From Tenacibaculum finnmarkense genomovar ulcerans (GTDB taxonomy: Bacteria > Bacteroidota > Bacteroidia > Flavobacteriales > Flavobacteriaceae): DNA of 64,000 bases. The stretch spans positions 220,766 through 284,765 of the forward strand of contig NZ_OENE01000007.1 of NCBI RefSeq assembly GCF_900239495.1, written 5' to 3'. Shown one piece after another: positions 46,244-53,799 of this stretch (position 1 is the stretch's first letter; each line of letters opens with the position of its first letter). The notes beneath the pieces were generated by a model that did no database searches, was not told the DNA's origin, and saw only the letters and a list, made by a program, of their open reading frames with translations. The position numbers and the translations under genes were made by a program.

Positions 46244-48148
46244 ATGAATAGTACAAAATCGTATAAAATAATCGACCTGTTTTTTAAGAAATTATCTTTA
46301 GAAAATACGTCTTATTTTTTTAAAGGGAAATTGGTAAATCCTTTAAAAATAATTGCTATTTCTGCGGATTTTTCAAAACTGAAAATTAAAGATGAAGATT
46401 TATTATTGCTTTATTCGTCAAAGGAAAATAGCAATGATTTCGATTTTGTAATTACTTCAAAACATATTCACACAAAAAGTAACACGTATTTATTAGAAAT
46501 TACGACTTTAAAAAATGACGAATTTCTTTCTTTTGATAAAGAACATTTATCATTAATAAGAAATTTGGTGAGTGATTTAGGTTTATCAGTAAATGAAGAA
46601 AAGAAAAATTTAGCTTCTTTTACTGATAAATTTAAACGCTTTGTGAATCAAAAAGAAAGTAGTGCTACTAATTTTGATATTGATGCTTCTTTTTTAGAAA
46701 TTTTAAAAAATGAAGGTGATAAAATTCAAAATTTAGCAGACGATTTAAATAATAATAAACGGTTTTTATCAGTAATTAATGATATTGTAACTAAAACTGA
46801 TGATGCCGTAAAATTTACAGCCGAACACATCATATTACAAGATATTATTAAAGTTTTTAATAAGGTTTGTAATTTAACAAGTGAAGAAAATAAAATAGCA
46901 ACCCTAAGAATTAAATTTTTATTAGCTTTTTTGTTTGAAAAATTACAAGGAAACGATATTATAAGTAGTTTAAGTATCGCCCGAATAAATGAATTTGTTG
47001 CTTCAGATAGTTTTGATAAAAATATCGAAATTATAAAAGAAGCCACTCTTTTTGATTTAGGAGATACCTACAAAAATGAGTTTTTATTACCGCTAATTTT
47101 AAAGCGATTAAAGAATCCACATTTTTCAAATTCAGCTGCTTTTTTATATCGAATTGCTTCTTTAATTGCAAAAGTAGATGGAACAGTATCTGAAGAAGAA
47201 CAAGAAATTCTTAAAAAGATAAACGATAAATTACAGCATCCGAAGGAAAAATTACAAGGCGTAAAAGAGGTTGAGATTGATGAAAATGAGACTTTAGAAG
47301 AAGTTTTAGAGGAATTGAATCAATTGGTAGGTTTGGATAATATTAAAGGCGCAATTGCTGAATTATCGAATTTTTTAAAAGTTCAAAAATTACGAGAAGT
47401 CGAAGGATTAAAAAGTGTAAATAATTCCTTGCATTCTGTATTTATGGGACCTCCAGGTACAGGAAAAACTACGGTAGCACGTTTAATTTCTAAAATATAC
47501 AAACATTTAGGCTATTTAGAAAAAGGGCATTTAATAGAAACTGACCGTAGCGGAATGGTTGCGGGTTATGTTGGGCAAACGGCTTTAAAAGTTGAAGAAA
47601 TTGTAACCGCTTCGTTAAATGGTGTTTTATTTATTGATGAAGCATATGCGTTGGCAAAAGATGCTAAAAAAGATTTTGGAAACGAAGCAATTGAAGTATT
47701 GCTGAAAAAAATGGAAGACCACAGAAAAGAATTGGTGGTTATTGTAGCTGGATATCCTGATGAAATGAAAAGTTTTATCAATTCAAATCCAGGATTACAA
47801 TCTCGTTTTAATAGGTATTTTACTTTTGATCATTATAAACCGACAGAATTGGTAGCTATTTTTGAGCTTTTTTGTAAAAAGAACGATTTTGTTTTAGCTG
47901 CTGATGCCAAAGAAAAACTCTTATTTATCTTTGAAAAACTCTACGAAAAAAAGGATAAAAACTTTGGAAATGCTCGTGTAGCAAGAAATCTTTTTGAAAA
48001 AATAATTGAATATCAAGCAAACAGAATTATTGCAATTGCTCCGATAACAAAAGAATTATTAATCACTATTATTGAACAAGATATACCGCCAATAAATAAA
48101 ACAGTGGAAAAGTATTTGATGTTTCAAGAAGCCGAAGAAACGTTATAA
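46244..48148 (+). CDS. AAA+ ATPase of the CbbX/SpoVK type with TerB-like segment
   Basis: 634 residues. The C-terminal 280 residues are an AAA+ module: Walker A GPPGTGKT (about 402-409), pore-loop-like SGMVAGYVGQTA, Walker B VLFIDEA (about 461-467), and arginine-finger region GLQSRFNRYFTF. This is the CbbX/SpoVK group, best known as Rubisco-activase-type remodelling machines; there is no Rubisco here. Residues about 295-330 (FLYRIASLIAKVDGTVSEEEQEIL) look like a TerB/tellurite-resistance helix-bundle fragment. The N-terminal 290 residues are unrecognised. It follows the ABC ATPase gene directly, so it may remodel the importer or an enzyme of the pathway. Confidence 0.82.
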   Translation: MNSTKSYKIIDLFFKKLSLENTSYFFKGKLVNPLKIIAISADFSKLKIKDEDLLLLYSSKENSNDFDFVITSKHIHTKSNTYLLEITTLKNDEFLSFDKEHLSLIRNLVSDLGLSVNEEKKNLASFTDKFKRFVNQKESSATNFDIDASFLEILKNEGDKIQNLADDLNNNKRFLSVINDIVTKTDDAVKFTAEHIILQDIIKVFNKVCNLTSEENKIATLRIKFLLAFLFEKLQGNDIISSLSIARINEFVASDSFDKNIEIIKEATLFDLGDTYKNEFLLPLILKRLKNPHFSNSAAFLYRIASLIAKVDGTVSEEEQEILKKINDKLQHPKEKLQGVKEVEIDENETLEEVLEELNQLVGLDNIKGAIAELSNFLKVQKLREVEGLKSVNNSLHSVFMGPPGTGKTTVARLISKIYKHLGYLEKGHLIETDRSGMVAGYVGQTALKVEEIVTASLNGVLFIDEAYALAKDAKKDFGNEAIEVLLKKMEDHRKELVVIVAGYPDEMKSFINSNPGLQSRFNRYFTFDHYKPTELVAIFELFCKKNDFVLAADAKEKLLFIFEKLYEKKDKNFGNARVARNLFEKIIEYQANRIIAIAPITKELLITIIEQDIPPINKTVEKYLMFQEAEETL

Positions 48149-48149
48149 A

Positions 48150-49094
48150 ATGATTACAGAAAAAGAGATATCCGAACAATTAAAACGAACTATAAAAGCG
48201 CCAATTCGTATTGGTTCGTTAACCGATTTAGCCATTAATAAAGCTGATTTTATAGTATCTTTTAAACCTTTTTTTGATACTGATTTAATGGATGATGTGT
48301 ATTTGGTTAAAAATAATCAAATGGCATTTTTAAAGTCAATTTTTATAGAAGATAGAATTTCTTTAGAAAAAATACATCAGGCTTATTTTGAAGGAAAGTT
48401 ATCAAAAAGTGTTTTAAATCCTTGGATTGATAAATTATCAGAAAATCAAAAGAAAGAATTTTTAATCCTTTCTAAAATTACAAGACAACGAAATATTTCT
48501 TCTTTTACAGTTGAGAAATCCGTAGAAAAATCATCACAGAAATCATCAGAAAAACAAACTGATAATTTAGATGTAAAACGTATTGAAGCAAAATCATTTA
48601 AACAAGATGTATCCGATTTTAGAGTTTGGAAACGTGTTTTTAAACAAGCATCAAAAGCATCCGTAGAAAATGAATTATTTAAAAGCCTTTTAAAACAAGT
48701 ATTTCTTTTGATAAGTGAAATTCATCCAACTACTCAAAAGATAAAAGTTACGAGTCATTTTATGCGCACAATTTCTGATGTTCAGATAAAAGGAGAAAAC
48801 TCTCCAGAAGGTGTTCATGAAGATGGTGCAAAATATATTGTGTCTGCTTTGGTTATCAATAGAACGAATATTTTAGGTGGAGAAACTCAAATTTTTGAAG
48901 CTATTTCAGAAAAAAAAGACTTGATTTTTAATACAGTTTTAGAAGAAGGAGAATTTGCTTTTCAAGCAGATACTGGCGAAGAAAAAGAATTTGGAACTGA
49001 TTTATGGCATTATGTAACGCCTATTCAGCCCATAAATTTAGCTGAAAAAGGCGTTAGAGATATTATTGGTTTTGATATTGAAATAGTATCTTAA
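48150..49094 (+). CDS. 2OG-Fe(II) dioxygenase family protein
   Basis: 314 residues. The C-terminal half (about 195-314) has the metal triad and layout of the 2OG-Fe dioxygenase family that includes amino-acid hydroxylases: GVHEDGAKYIVSALVINRTNILGGETQIF (His-x-Asp), then LWHYVTPI (distal His) and VRDIIGFDIEI. The N-terminal half is unrecognised. It starts one base after the AAA ATPase stop, so the two are co-translated. A hydroxylase beside an importer and a remodelling ATPase suggests processing of an imported amine or amino-acid-like compound; this is inference. Last gene of the co-directional block. Confidence 0.8.
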   Translation: MITEKEISEQLKRTIKAPIRIGSLTDLAINKADFIVSFKPFFDTDLMDDVYLVKNNQMAFLKSIFIEDRISLEKIHQAYFEGKLSKSVLNPWIDKLSENQKKEFLILSKITRQRNISSFTVEKSVEKSSQKSSEKQTDNLDVKRIEAKSFKQDVSDFRVWKRVFKQASKASVENELFKSLLKQVFLLISEIHPTTQKIKVTSHFMRTISDVQIKGENSPEGVHEDGAKYIVSALVINRTNILGGETQIFEAISEKKDLIFNTVLEEGEFAFQADTGEEKEFGTDLWHYVTPIQPINLAEKGVRDIIGFDIEIVS

Positions 49095-49100
49095 TAAATA

Positions 49101-49505
49101 CTATTCTATTATAGTAACATTATTTTTCAAATCATCTTTAAGACTACTTAAATTTAAAGTAGGTAAAATAACAGGACTAATCCCAGAAAGAGCTGTTAAA
49201 CTGGTTATATACGACCGAATATATGGGAATAATATAGCTGGTGCGTTTAAATACAAAAATTGATTTAATTTTTCCTCAGTTAAATTACGATACGTAAATA
49301 CGCCTTCTGATTGAACTTGAATATTTAATTTGCTTGTTTTTTCTGTAATAATAACGTCTAAAACTAATTTAAAAGTAGTTTTGTTTTTGTTTAAAGTACC
49401 TGAAGGTTTAAATTTAATAGATAAGTTTAAATTTTCTGTATTATCTATTTCTATCTTAGTTTTTTTTATTAAAAACCCATTAAATTGAAATCCTGAATTT
49501 TCCAT
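49101..49505 (-). CDS. SecB-like chaperone
   Basis: 134 residues. The C-terminal run PAILFPYIRSYITSLTALSGISPVILPTLNLSSL (about 88-121) reproduces the SecB core (LFPYARECISSLV..G.FP.L.LAPVNF), and the middle beta strands SIKFKPSGTLNK, KTTFKLVLDVIITEKTSKLNI, YEGVFTY-like fit the SecB fold. SecB is a secretory chaperone in Proteobacteria; Bacteroidota usually lack the housekeeping one, and solitary SecB-like proteins elsewhere (Mycobacterium Rv1957) are antitoxin-dedicated. Here it is the last gene of a three-gene operon, 16 bases after the unknown middle gene. The 6-base gap to the dioxygenase gene on the other strand makes their ends convergent. Confidence 0.78.
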   Translation of the reverse strand: MENSGFQFNGFLIKKTKIEIDNTENLNLSIKFKPSGTLNKNKTTFKLVLDVIITEKTSKLNIQVQSEGVFTYRNLTEEKLNQFLYLNAPAILFPYIRSYITSLTALSGISPVILPTLNLSSLKDDLKNNVTIIE

Positions 49506-49520
49506 ATTTTTTTATTTATA

Positions 49521-49901
49521 CTAAGCAGCTGATGCAAAATTAAGTTCATTATTAATGTCCATTTGAAAATTATTCAAGGGTTCATCAATTGTGTAAAATA
49601 ATTGTTTTTCTTGTTTATAAACTATTTTAATAGGTGATAATGTTAATAATGGATTTTCAATTTTAGATAAAGAATCTTCGGAAATAAAGACTAAATCTTC
49701 ACTTGGAAATAACTCAGAGAATTTTTCTTCTAATGATATTTCTTTATCAATATATACATTATTTGTGCTAAATAAATCTAACGGCTTTACCTCAACAAAA
49801 TGTGTAAAAGTACTTTTTTTAAATTCATATCTTATTTCAATTCCATCTATTAAAGAAAATAATTCCTGTAACTCTTGTTTTACTAATTCGATTGAGTTCA
49901 T
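49521..49901 (-). CDS. Small protein of unknown function, candidate antitoxin
   Basis: 126 residues. No family recognised. It has a helical start (VKQELQELFSLIDGIEIRYEF), two-strand region (HFVEVKPLDLFSTNNVYI), an acidic middle (ELFPSEDLVFISED), and an extended C-terminal tail ending in NNELNFASAA. The tail recalls, in general form, the chaperone-addiction tail of antitoxins in SecB-dependent systems, but the resemblance is not sequence-specific. It sits between the HEPN-like and SecB-like genes: 4 bases after the first and 15 before the second. Codon use and spacing support a real gene. Confidence 0.65.
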   Translation of the reverse strand: MNSIELVKQELQELFSLIDGIEIRYEFKKSTFTHFVEVKPLDLFSTNNVYIDKEISLEEKFSELFPSEDLVFISEDSLSKIENPLLTLSPIKIVYKQEKQLFYTIDEPLNNFQMDINNELNFASAA

Positions 49902-49905
49902 AATT

Positions 49906-50295
49906 TTATATAGTCTTTAGTTCTTTTAATAACGTTTCGCTTTTAGTTAATGCAAAACTACTTATACTATGATTTATTTCTAAATTTTCATAGTCTGATT
50001 GTATTCTAAAAGCTTTTAAATCGTTTATCTTATTCTTAATTTCTCTTTTTTTATATCTATCTTGAATGAAGTTACAAAACTCCTCAATAACATATTTATG
50101 TGTGTTTCTTTTGTCTGCCATTATCCTATCACTTAAGTCATCATAAGTAATGTCTTCTTTTATAATGTATTGGTGCTTTAGTTTTTGAAAAACAGCGTAA
50201 TAAGAACAATGTACGCTTGGAGCAAAAAGACTGTTTTCAATTAACAACTTTGCCCCTTCTAAATTAAATTCTGATTTATTATTTAAAAAACTCAA
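49906..50295 (-). CDS. HEPN-domain protein, candidate toxin
   Basis: 129 residues, all helical. APSVHCSYYAVFQKLKHQYI (about 25-44) and LKAFRIQSDYEN (about 93-104) match the HEPN/UPF0332 layout, in which an (S/H)xxYYAxF helix and an R-x3-D-Y helix frame the active site; KRNTHKYVIEEF (about 62-73) stands where UPF0332 proteins have HSGVIAAF-like residues. Many HEPN proteins are RNases in toxin-antitoxin, abortive-infection and CRISPR systems. The classical R-x4-6-H motif is not exact (R63-x2-H66), so activity is uncertain. First gene of the operon. Confidence 0.7.
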   Translation of the reverse strand: MSFLNNKSEFNLEGAKLLIENSLFAPSVHCSYYAVFQKLKHQYIIKEDITYDDLSDRIMADKRNTHKYVIEEFCNFIQDRYKKREIKNKINDLKAFRIQSDYENLEINHSISSFALTKSETLLKELKTI

Positions 50296-50371
50296 ATGTT
50301 AAATTTATTAAAACAATGTTTAAAGAGGTTACAAAGATATAATATTTCCTGAGAAAAATCTAGCTGAAAAA

Positions 50372-51256
50372 TTAAGAAAGTATACAGCTAATTTTATCAA
50401 GAGAATCGCCGTATTTAAAACTAAAATCGATATGTATTAAATCACCTGCTTTAACTTTTAAAGTATTGGTGGTTTTTAAAACCGTAGGAGGCATTAAACT
50501 ATCTGTACCTGTAAAATTAGCACCAGGTGTAACTTCTACATACGATTCTAAATATAAGGCATTAATTGTACCTGAAAATAAAGCAGGAACTGAAAAACTT
50601 AAATGTACACCTTCTTTTTTTTCTTTTAATAATTCAATTTCATTGGCTAAAAATTGTTGCGATAAAAACATCGGTTGATGCCTTGTAAACATAACAGGAT
50701 AATGTTGTACATTTTCATCTATTTCAGCCTCGCATAATCTTGCGAAATTCACAATTCTATTCGGGAATAATTTACCATCCGATTTTAAAAACTGACGCAT
50801 ATGTTGAAAAATTTGCACCTGAAATTCATTCGCACAATAAATACTCATTAATTCACCAATAACATGATCTACTTTTTCGGGTAAATTGACGGTAAGTGCA
50901 TCGGCATAAATAACTTCTACTTTATCTTTCCAATCGTATTTTTCAATCTCTTTGTTGATAAAAGGAATTAAATCGGGATTGTTTTCAATTAAATATGCCT
51001 TTTTAACATATGGCATATACAATTTTGTTAGTGGCAAAGTACCAACGCCAATTTCACAAACTACGGCATCTTTAAAGTTATTATGTAGCTCAAAAGCTTT
51101 TTTAAATGCGTTGACTCTTTGCGCATCGGTTTCCATTATTTTATAATAAATTTCAGGAAAACCAAAATGAGATTCATCAAAAGTTTGTGCTTTTAATAAG
51201 GCATATTTTAAGGTATCGTAATTATCTATAATTTGATGGTGTAGTTTGTCGTTCAT
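50372..51256 (-). CDS. PRMT-like class I SAM methyltransferase
   Basis: 294 residues. SAM-binding motif I is VCEIGVGTLPLT (about 66-77), followed by AYLIENNPDLIPFI with the acidic residue for ribose. GELMSIYCANEFQVQIFQHMRQFLKSDGKLFPNR (about 134-167) resembles the double-E loop and following helix of protein arginine methyltransferases, and the C-terminal beta barrel with LKVKAGDLIHIDFSFKYGD fits too. One Glu of the pair is clear (GELM), the second would be E in ANE. True arginine methylation in bacteria is little known; small-molecule or other targets are possible. Alone, divergent from the OB-fold lipoprotein gene. Confidence 0.75.
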   Translation of the reverse strand: MNDKLHHQIIDNYDTLKYALLKAQTFDESHFGFPEIYYKIMETDAQRVNAFKKAFELHNNFKDAVVCEIGVGTLPLTKLYMPYVKKAYLIENNPDLIPFINKEIEKYDWKDKVEVIYADALTVNLPEKVDHVIGELMSIYCANEFQVQIFQHMRQFLKSDGKLFPNRIVNFARLCEAEIDENVQHYPVMFTRHQPMFLSQQFLANEIELLKEKKEGVHLSFSVPALFSGTINALYLESYVEVTPGANFTGTDSLMPPTVLKTTNTLKVKAGDLIHIDFSFKYGDSLDKISCILS

Positions 51257-51365
51257 TTATTTTGTAGGTTTTTCTGTAAGATAAAAGTACTAAAAAATCT
51301 CTTAGTAAAATCAGCTTAATTTTAGCGAAAAACTGTAATTTTATCCTTAAAACAAAACAAGAATA

Positions 51366-52118
51366 ATGAAGTATTTTACCGTAATTTTTTTAGTAATAAC
51401 AAGTGTTTTAACAGGATGTAAAAACTCAGAAAATACAACAGCTATAACGCCAAAATCTATAACAGAAAAAGTTGTTGTAGAAAAAAATACAGAAGAAAAA
51501 GTAATGTCTTCAAATACACATCAAGTGGTTGTACTTGAAAAAATAAATGCTGGAGGTTATGTTTACTTGAAAGTTTCAGAAAAAGAGAAAGAAGAAGGAA
51601 AACAATATTGGATTGCCGTTCCTGGAAAACAAGTAAAAATAGGCGCTACTTATTATTATGATGGTGGAATGGAAATGAGAAATTTTGAAAGTAAAACCTT
51701 AAAGCGAACTTTTGATCGTGTTATTTTTGCACAAGGTATTCGAGATGAAAAAAAGAAAATCAAGAATAAAACGATTAAGAAAAATGCTACTACAGGAAAA
51801 TCAAAAATTAATATAGAAAAAGCAACTAATGGAATACGAATTGCACAACTTTTTGAAAATCCAAAAGCATATCAGAATAAAGAGGTTATTATTAAAGGGA
51901 AAGCTGTAAAGGTAAATAATGGAATTATGGGTGTTAATTTCATCCATTTACAAGACGGAACAACAGGGAACGGGCAATATGATATTACCGTTACCAGCAA
52001 TGAAATCGTAAAAATTGGCGATATTATTACGCTAAAAGGAACTGTTATTTTGAATAAAGATTTCGGAGCAGGCTATGTTTTTGATGTCCTTATCGAAAAG
52101 GCGGTTGTTTTAAAATAG
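51366..52118 (+). CDS. OB-fold lipoprotein
   Basis: 250 residues. A lipoprotein signal ends at Cys18 (SVLTGC). After a Lys/Thr-rich linker come two beta domains: residues about 55-125 (VVVLEKINAGGYVYLKVSEKEKEEGKQYWIAVPG) and an OB-fold at about 160-250 (NKEVIIKGKAVKVNNGIMGVNFIHLQDGT, then GDIITLKGTVILNKDFGAGYVFDVLIEKAVV). The layout matches GW-rich NrfJ-related and tRNA-anticodon-like OB proteins found exported in Bacteroidota. It may be a periplasmic binding protein; no ligand is suggested. Terminator about 30 bases after the stop. Confidence 0.75.
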   Translation: MKYFTVIFLVITSVLTGCKNSENTTAITPKSITEKVVVEKNTEEKVMSSNTHQVVVLEKINAGGYVYLKVSEKEKEEGKQYWIAVPGKQVKIGATYYYDGGMEMRNFESKTLKRTFDRVIFAQGIRDEKKKIKNKTIKKNATTGKSKINIEKATNGIRIAQLFENPKAYQNKEVIIKGKAVKVNNGIMGVNFIHLQDGTTGNGQYDITVTSNEIVKIGDIITLKGTVILNKDFGAGYVFDVLIEKAVVLK

Positions 52119-52149
52119 TTCTTTAAAAAAAAGTATCTAAACTGAACTG

Positions 52150-52186
52150 AAATCCCTTTTAAAAATATGTTTTTAAAAGGGATTTT
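52150..52186 (+). terminator. Intrinsic terminator
   Basis: AAATCCCTTTT pairs with AAAAGGGATTT, with TTAAAAA/TTTTTAA extending the inner stem, followed by AT-rich sequence. The rest of the stretch to 52405 has no reading frame that I can support. Confidence 0.7.
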
Positions 52187-52405
52187 AATTTTATATATCT
52201 TTAATTAAAAATAATTAGCAGGAAAAAAATCATTCGAACGGACTATTTTTTAACGTTTAAAGACATTTTTGTGTATTTAATAAATAGCTTTTAGTTTGAA
52301 ATAAAGGGAAAAAAAGTTCCTTTAAAAAAAGAATAACTTATTTCTATCAAAAACAGTACAACAACGATTGTCAAAGTAAATTTTACACTTTTTTTCGCAC
52401 CTAAT

Positions 52406-52606
52406 TTATTTGGTTTTTTCTTCAATTTTTATAGTTTTATTTTTGTTGATAAATAGTAATACGATCGATATAATAAGAAGTATTGAAGCGCTTATAAAAA
52501 TCCAAGTGCTTTTTGATTCAATATTGAAAGTAGCAAAGTCAAAATTTAAAATAGTTAAAAACATAGCCAATATAGTCATTACTAATGATAGCTTTCTTTT
52601 AGTCAT
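52406..52606 (-). CDS. Small two-helix membrane protein
   Basis: 66 residues with two helices (about 6-24 and 35-53) and a charged Lys/Glu tail (NKNKTIKIEEKTK). No family recognised. A similar-length frame on the opposite strand at 52410-52613 has lower coding character (many Ile/Lys/Val with no domain look) and is treated as a shadow. The gene is in line with DUF1266 (52666-53385) on the minus strand and may be part of its operon, 60 bases downstream of it. Confidence 0.5.
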   Translation of the reverse strand: MTKRKLSLVMTILAMFLTILNFDFATFNIESKSTWIFISASILLIISIVLLFINKNKTIKIEEKTK

Positions 52607-52665
52607 GTTATAATCGATTTAATTATAAGGTGTTTCATAATAATTTTTAATGCTATAAGTTGTTA

Positions 52666-53385
52666 TTATTTGTACGGGAATTTTGAATAAACAGTTAAAA
52701 ATTCTTTTTTTCCAAGTAAATTTTTACCACTTAAAAGTTGTTCAGATTCTATAATTACATCGTCTAAATCAAAACCTTGCATTGTTCTTCCTAATAAAAA
52801 TGAAATGGTATAATCTTTCCAATTTGAACCTAAATTTTGTGCTGTATTAACTGCTTGATTAATAAAGTTCCAACATTCTTCTTCTGTTAAATAATCACAC
52901 CAAAAACACCATTTTGCTAAGGATACTGCTCTACAAATATCCCAAGAAAAAGTTGATTTTACTTGCTGTATTTCTCCTAGTTCTAATTTTAAGCCTTTTG
53001 CTATTTTCTTTTCTATCTTGGTTAAATCTTCCGAAGGATTTAATAGATATTTATCAAATTCTTGACTTCTTTCAAGTGAAATTAATGCACTAATTGTTTG
53101 AATAGCTTCTTCTTTAGTTGATATTTCCCAAGAATCTCTTAATCCGTTTTTATAGGTGTCAATTGAATCTTTAGGTTTAATTTCTAAGATATCTTCGCCT
53201 CTGTGGTAAGAAAGTATTGCACCAAAGACTAAGGCATTTTTTTCGTTTTTGTTTAAAGGTTTTAGGTTGTCAAATTTTTCTAATTGTTTTTTCTTTCTTT
53301 TACTAGCGTAAGTGATTACAAAAATTATATATATGGTAAAAACGATTGCAATTCCTCCTATTATGTAGTATGTATTTTGATTCAT
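52666..53385 (-). CDS. DUF1266 family protein with N-terminal anchor
   Basis: 239 residues. One membrane helix at about 5-26 (YIIGGIAIVFTIYIIFVITY), then a soluble DUF1266 domain: WEISTKEEAIQTISALISLERSQEF, then WDICRAVSLAKWCFWCDYLTEEECWNFINQA and NWKDYTISFLLGRTM (about 195-209), the pattern of Trp and GR residues that marks the family. DUF1266 proteins are uncharacterised; some lie in polymorphic-toxin and secretion neighbourhoods. Here it is flanked by two small membrane-protein genes on the same strand, the upstream one only 4 bases away. Confidence 0.75.
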   Translation of the reverse strand: MNQNTYYIIGGIAIVFTIYIIFVITYASKRKKKQLEKFDNLKPLNKNEKNALVFGAILSYHRGEDILEIKPKDSIDTYKNGLRDSWEISTKEEAIQTISALISLERSQEFDKYLLNPSEDLTKIEKKIAKGLKLELGEIQQVKSTFSWDICRAVSLAKWCFWCDYLTEEECWNFINQAVNTAQNLGSNWKDYTISFLLGRTMQGFDLDDVIIESEQLLSGKNLLGKKEFLTVYSKFPYK

Positions 53386-53389
53386 ATTA

Positions 53390-53647
53390 TTATAATTTAT
53401 TTCTTAATTGTTGTATTCCTGAAATTAATGCAAAAAGCCCTAAGCCTTCAAAAATTGCGAGAATTGCATATTTTCCACCAAAATCATAGACTATTTGAAA
53501 TACTTTTTTCATTCTTACGGGTAACCCAGCTTCTTCCGTTGTTTTCATATCAAAAAAGAAATATATTCCTCCAATAATTAAAACGATACCAACAATAAAT
53601 ACCCAGAATTTATTTTGTTTTTCTAATGCATTTTCAATTTTTGCCAT
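53390..53647 (-). CDS. Small two-helix membrane protein next to DUF1266
   Basis: 85 residues. Two membrane helices (about 13-31, FWVFIVGIVLIIGGIYFFF, and 61-79, AILAIFEGLGLFALISGI) joined by a polar loop. No family recognised. It ends 4 bases before the DUF1266 start, so translation is coupled and the products probably interact in the membrane. Confidence 0.65.
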   Translation of the reverse strand: MAKIENALEKQNKFWVFIVGIVLIIGGIYFFFDMKTTEEAGLPVRMKKVFQIVYDFGGKYAILAIFEGLGLFALISGIQQLRNKL

Positions 53648-53746
53648 ATTTTTTTATCTTATTTTAAATACGAATATAATTAATCTAAATAAATTTTATT
53701 GATTTTAAAATGTTAATTTATATTGAGTTATATAAATAATCCCAAC

Positions 53747-53777
53747 AAAAAAATCCCGTACTAAAAGCACGGGATTT
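53747..53777 (-). terminator. Intrinsic terminator of aspS
   Basis: AAAATCCCGT pairs with ACGGGATTTT around ACTAAAAGC-like loop, 24 bases past the aspS stop; the A run becomes T on the minus strand. Confidence 0.8.
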
Positions 53778-53799
53778 TACAATATATTTTAAAAAAAGA

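Noticed and set aside
52410..52613. 67-residue frame opposite the small membrane protein
   Set aside because: It is antisense to a frame with better hydropathy and has no domain or start context.
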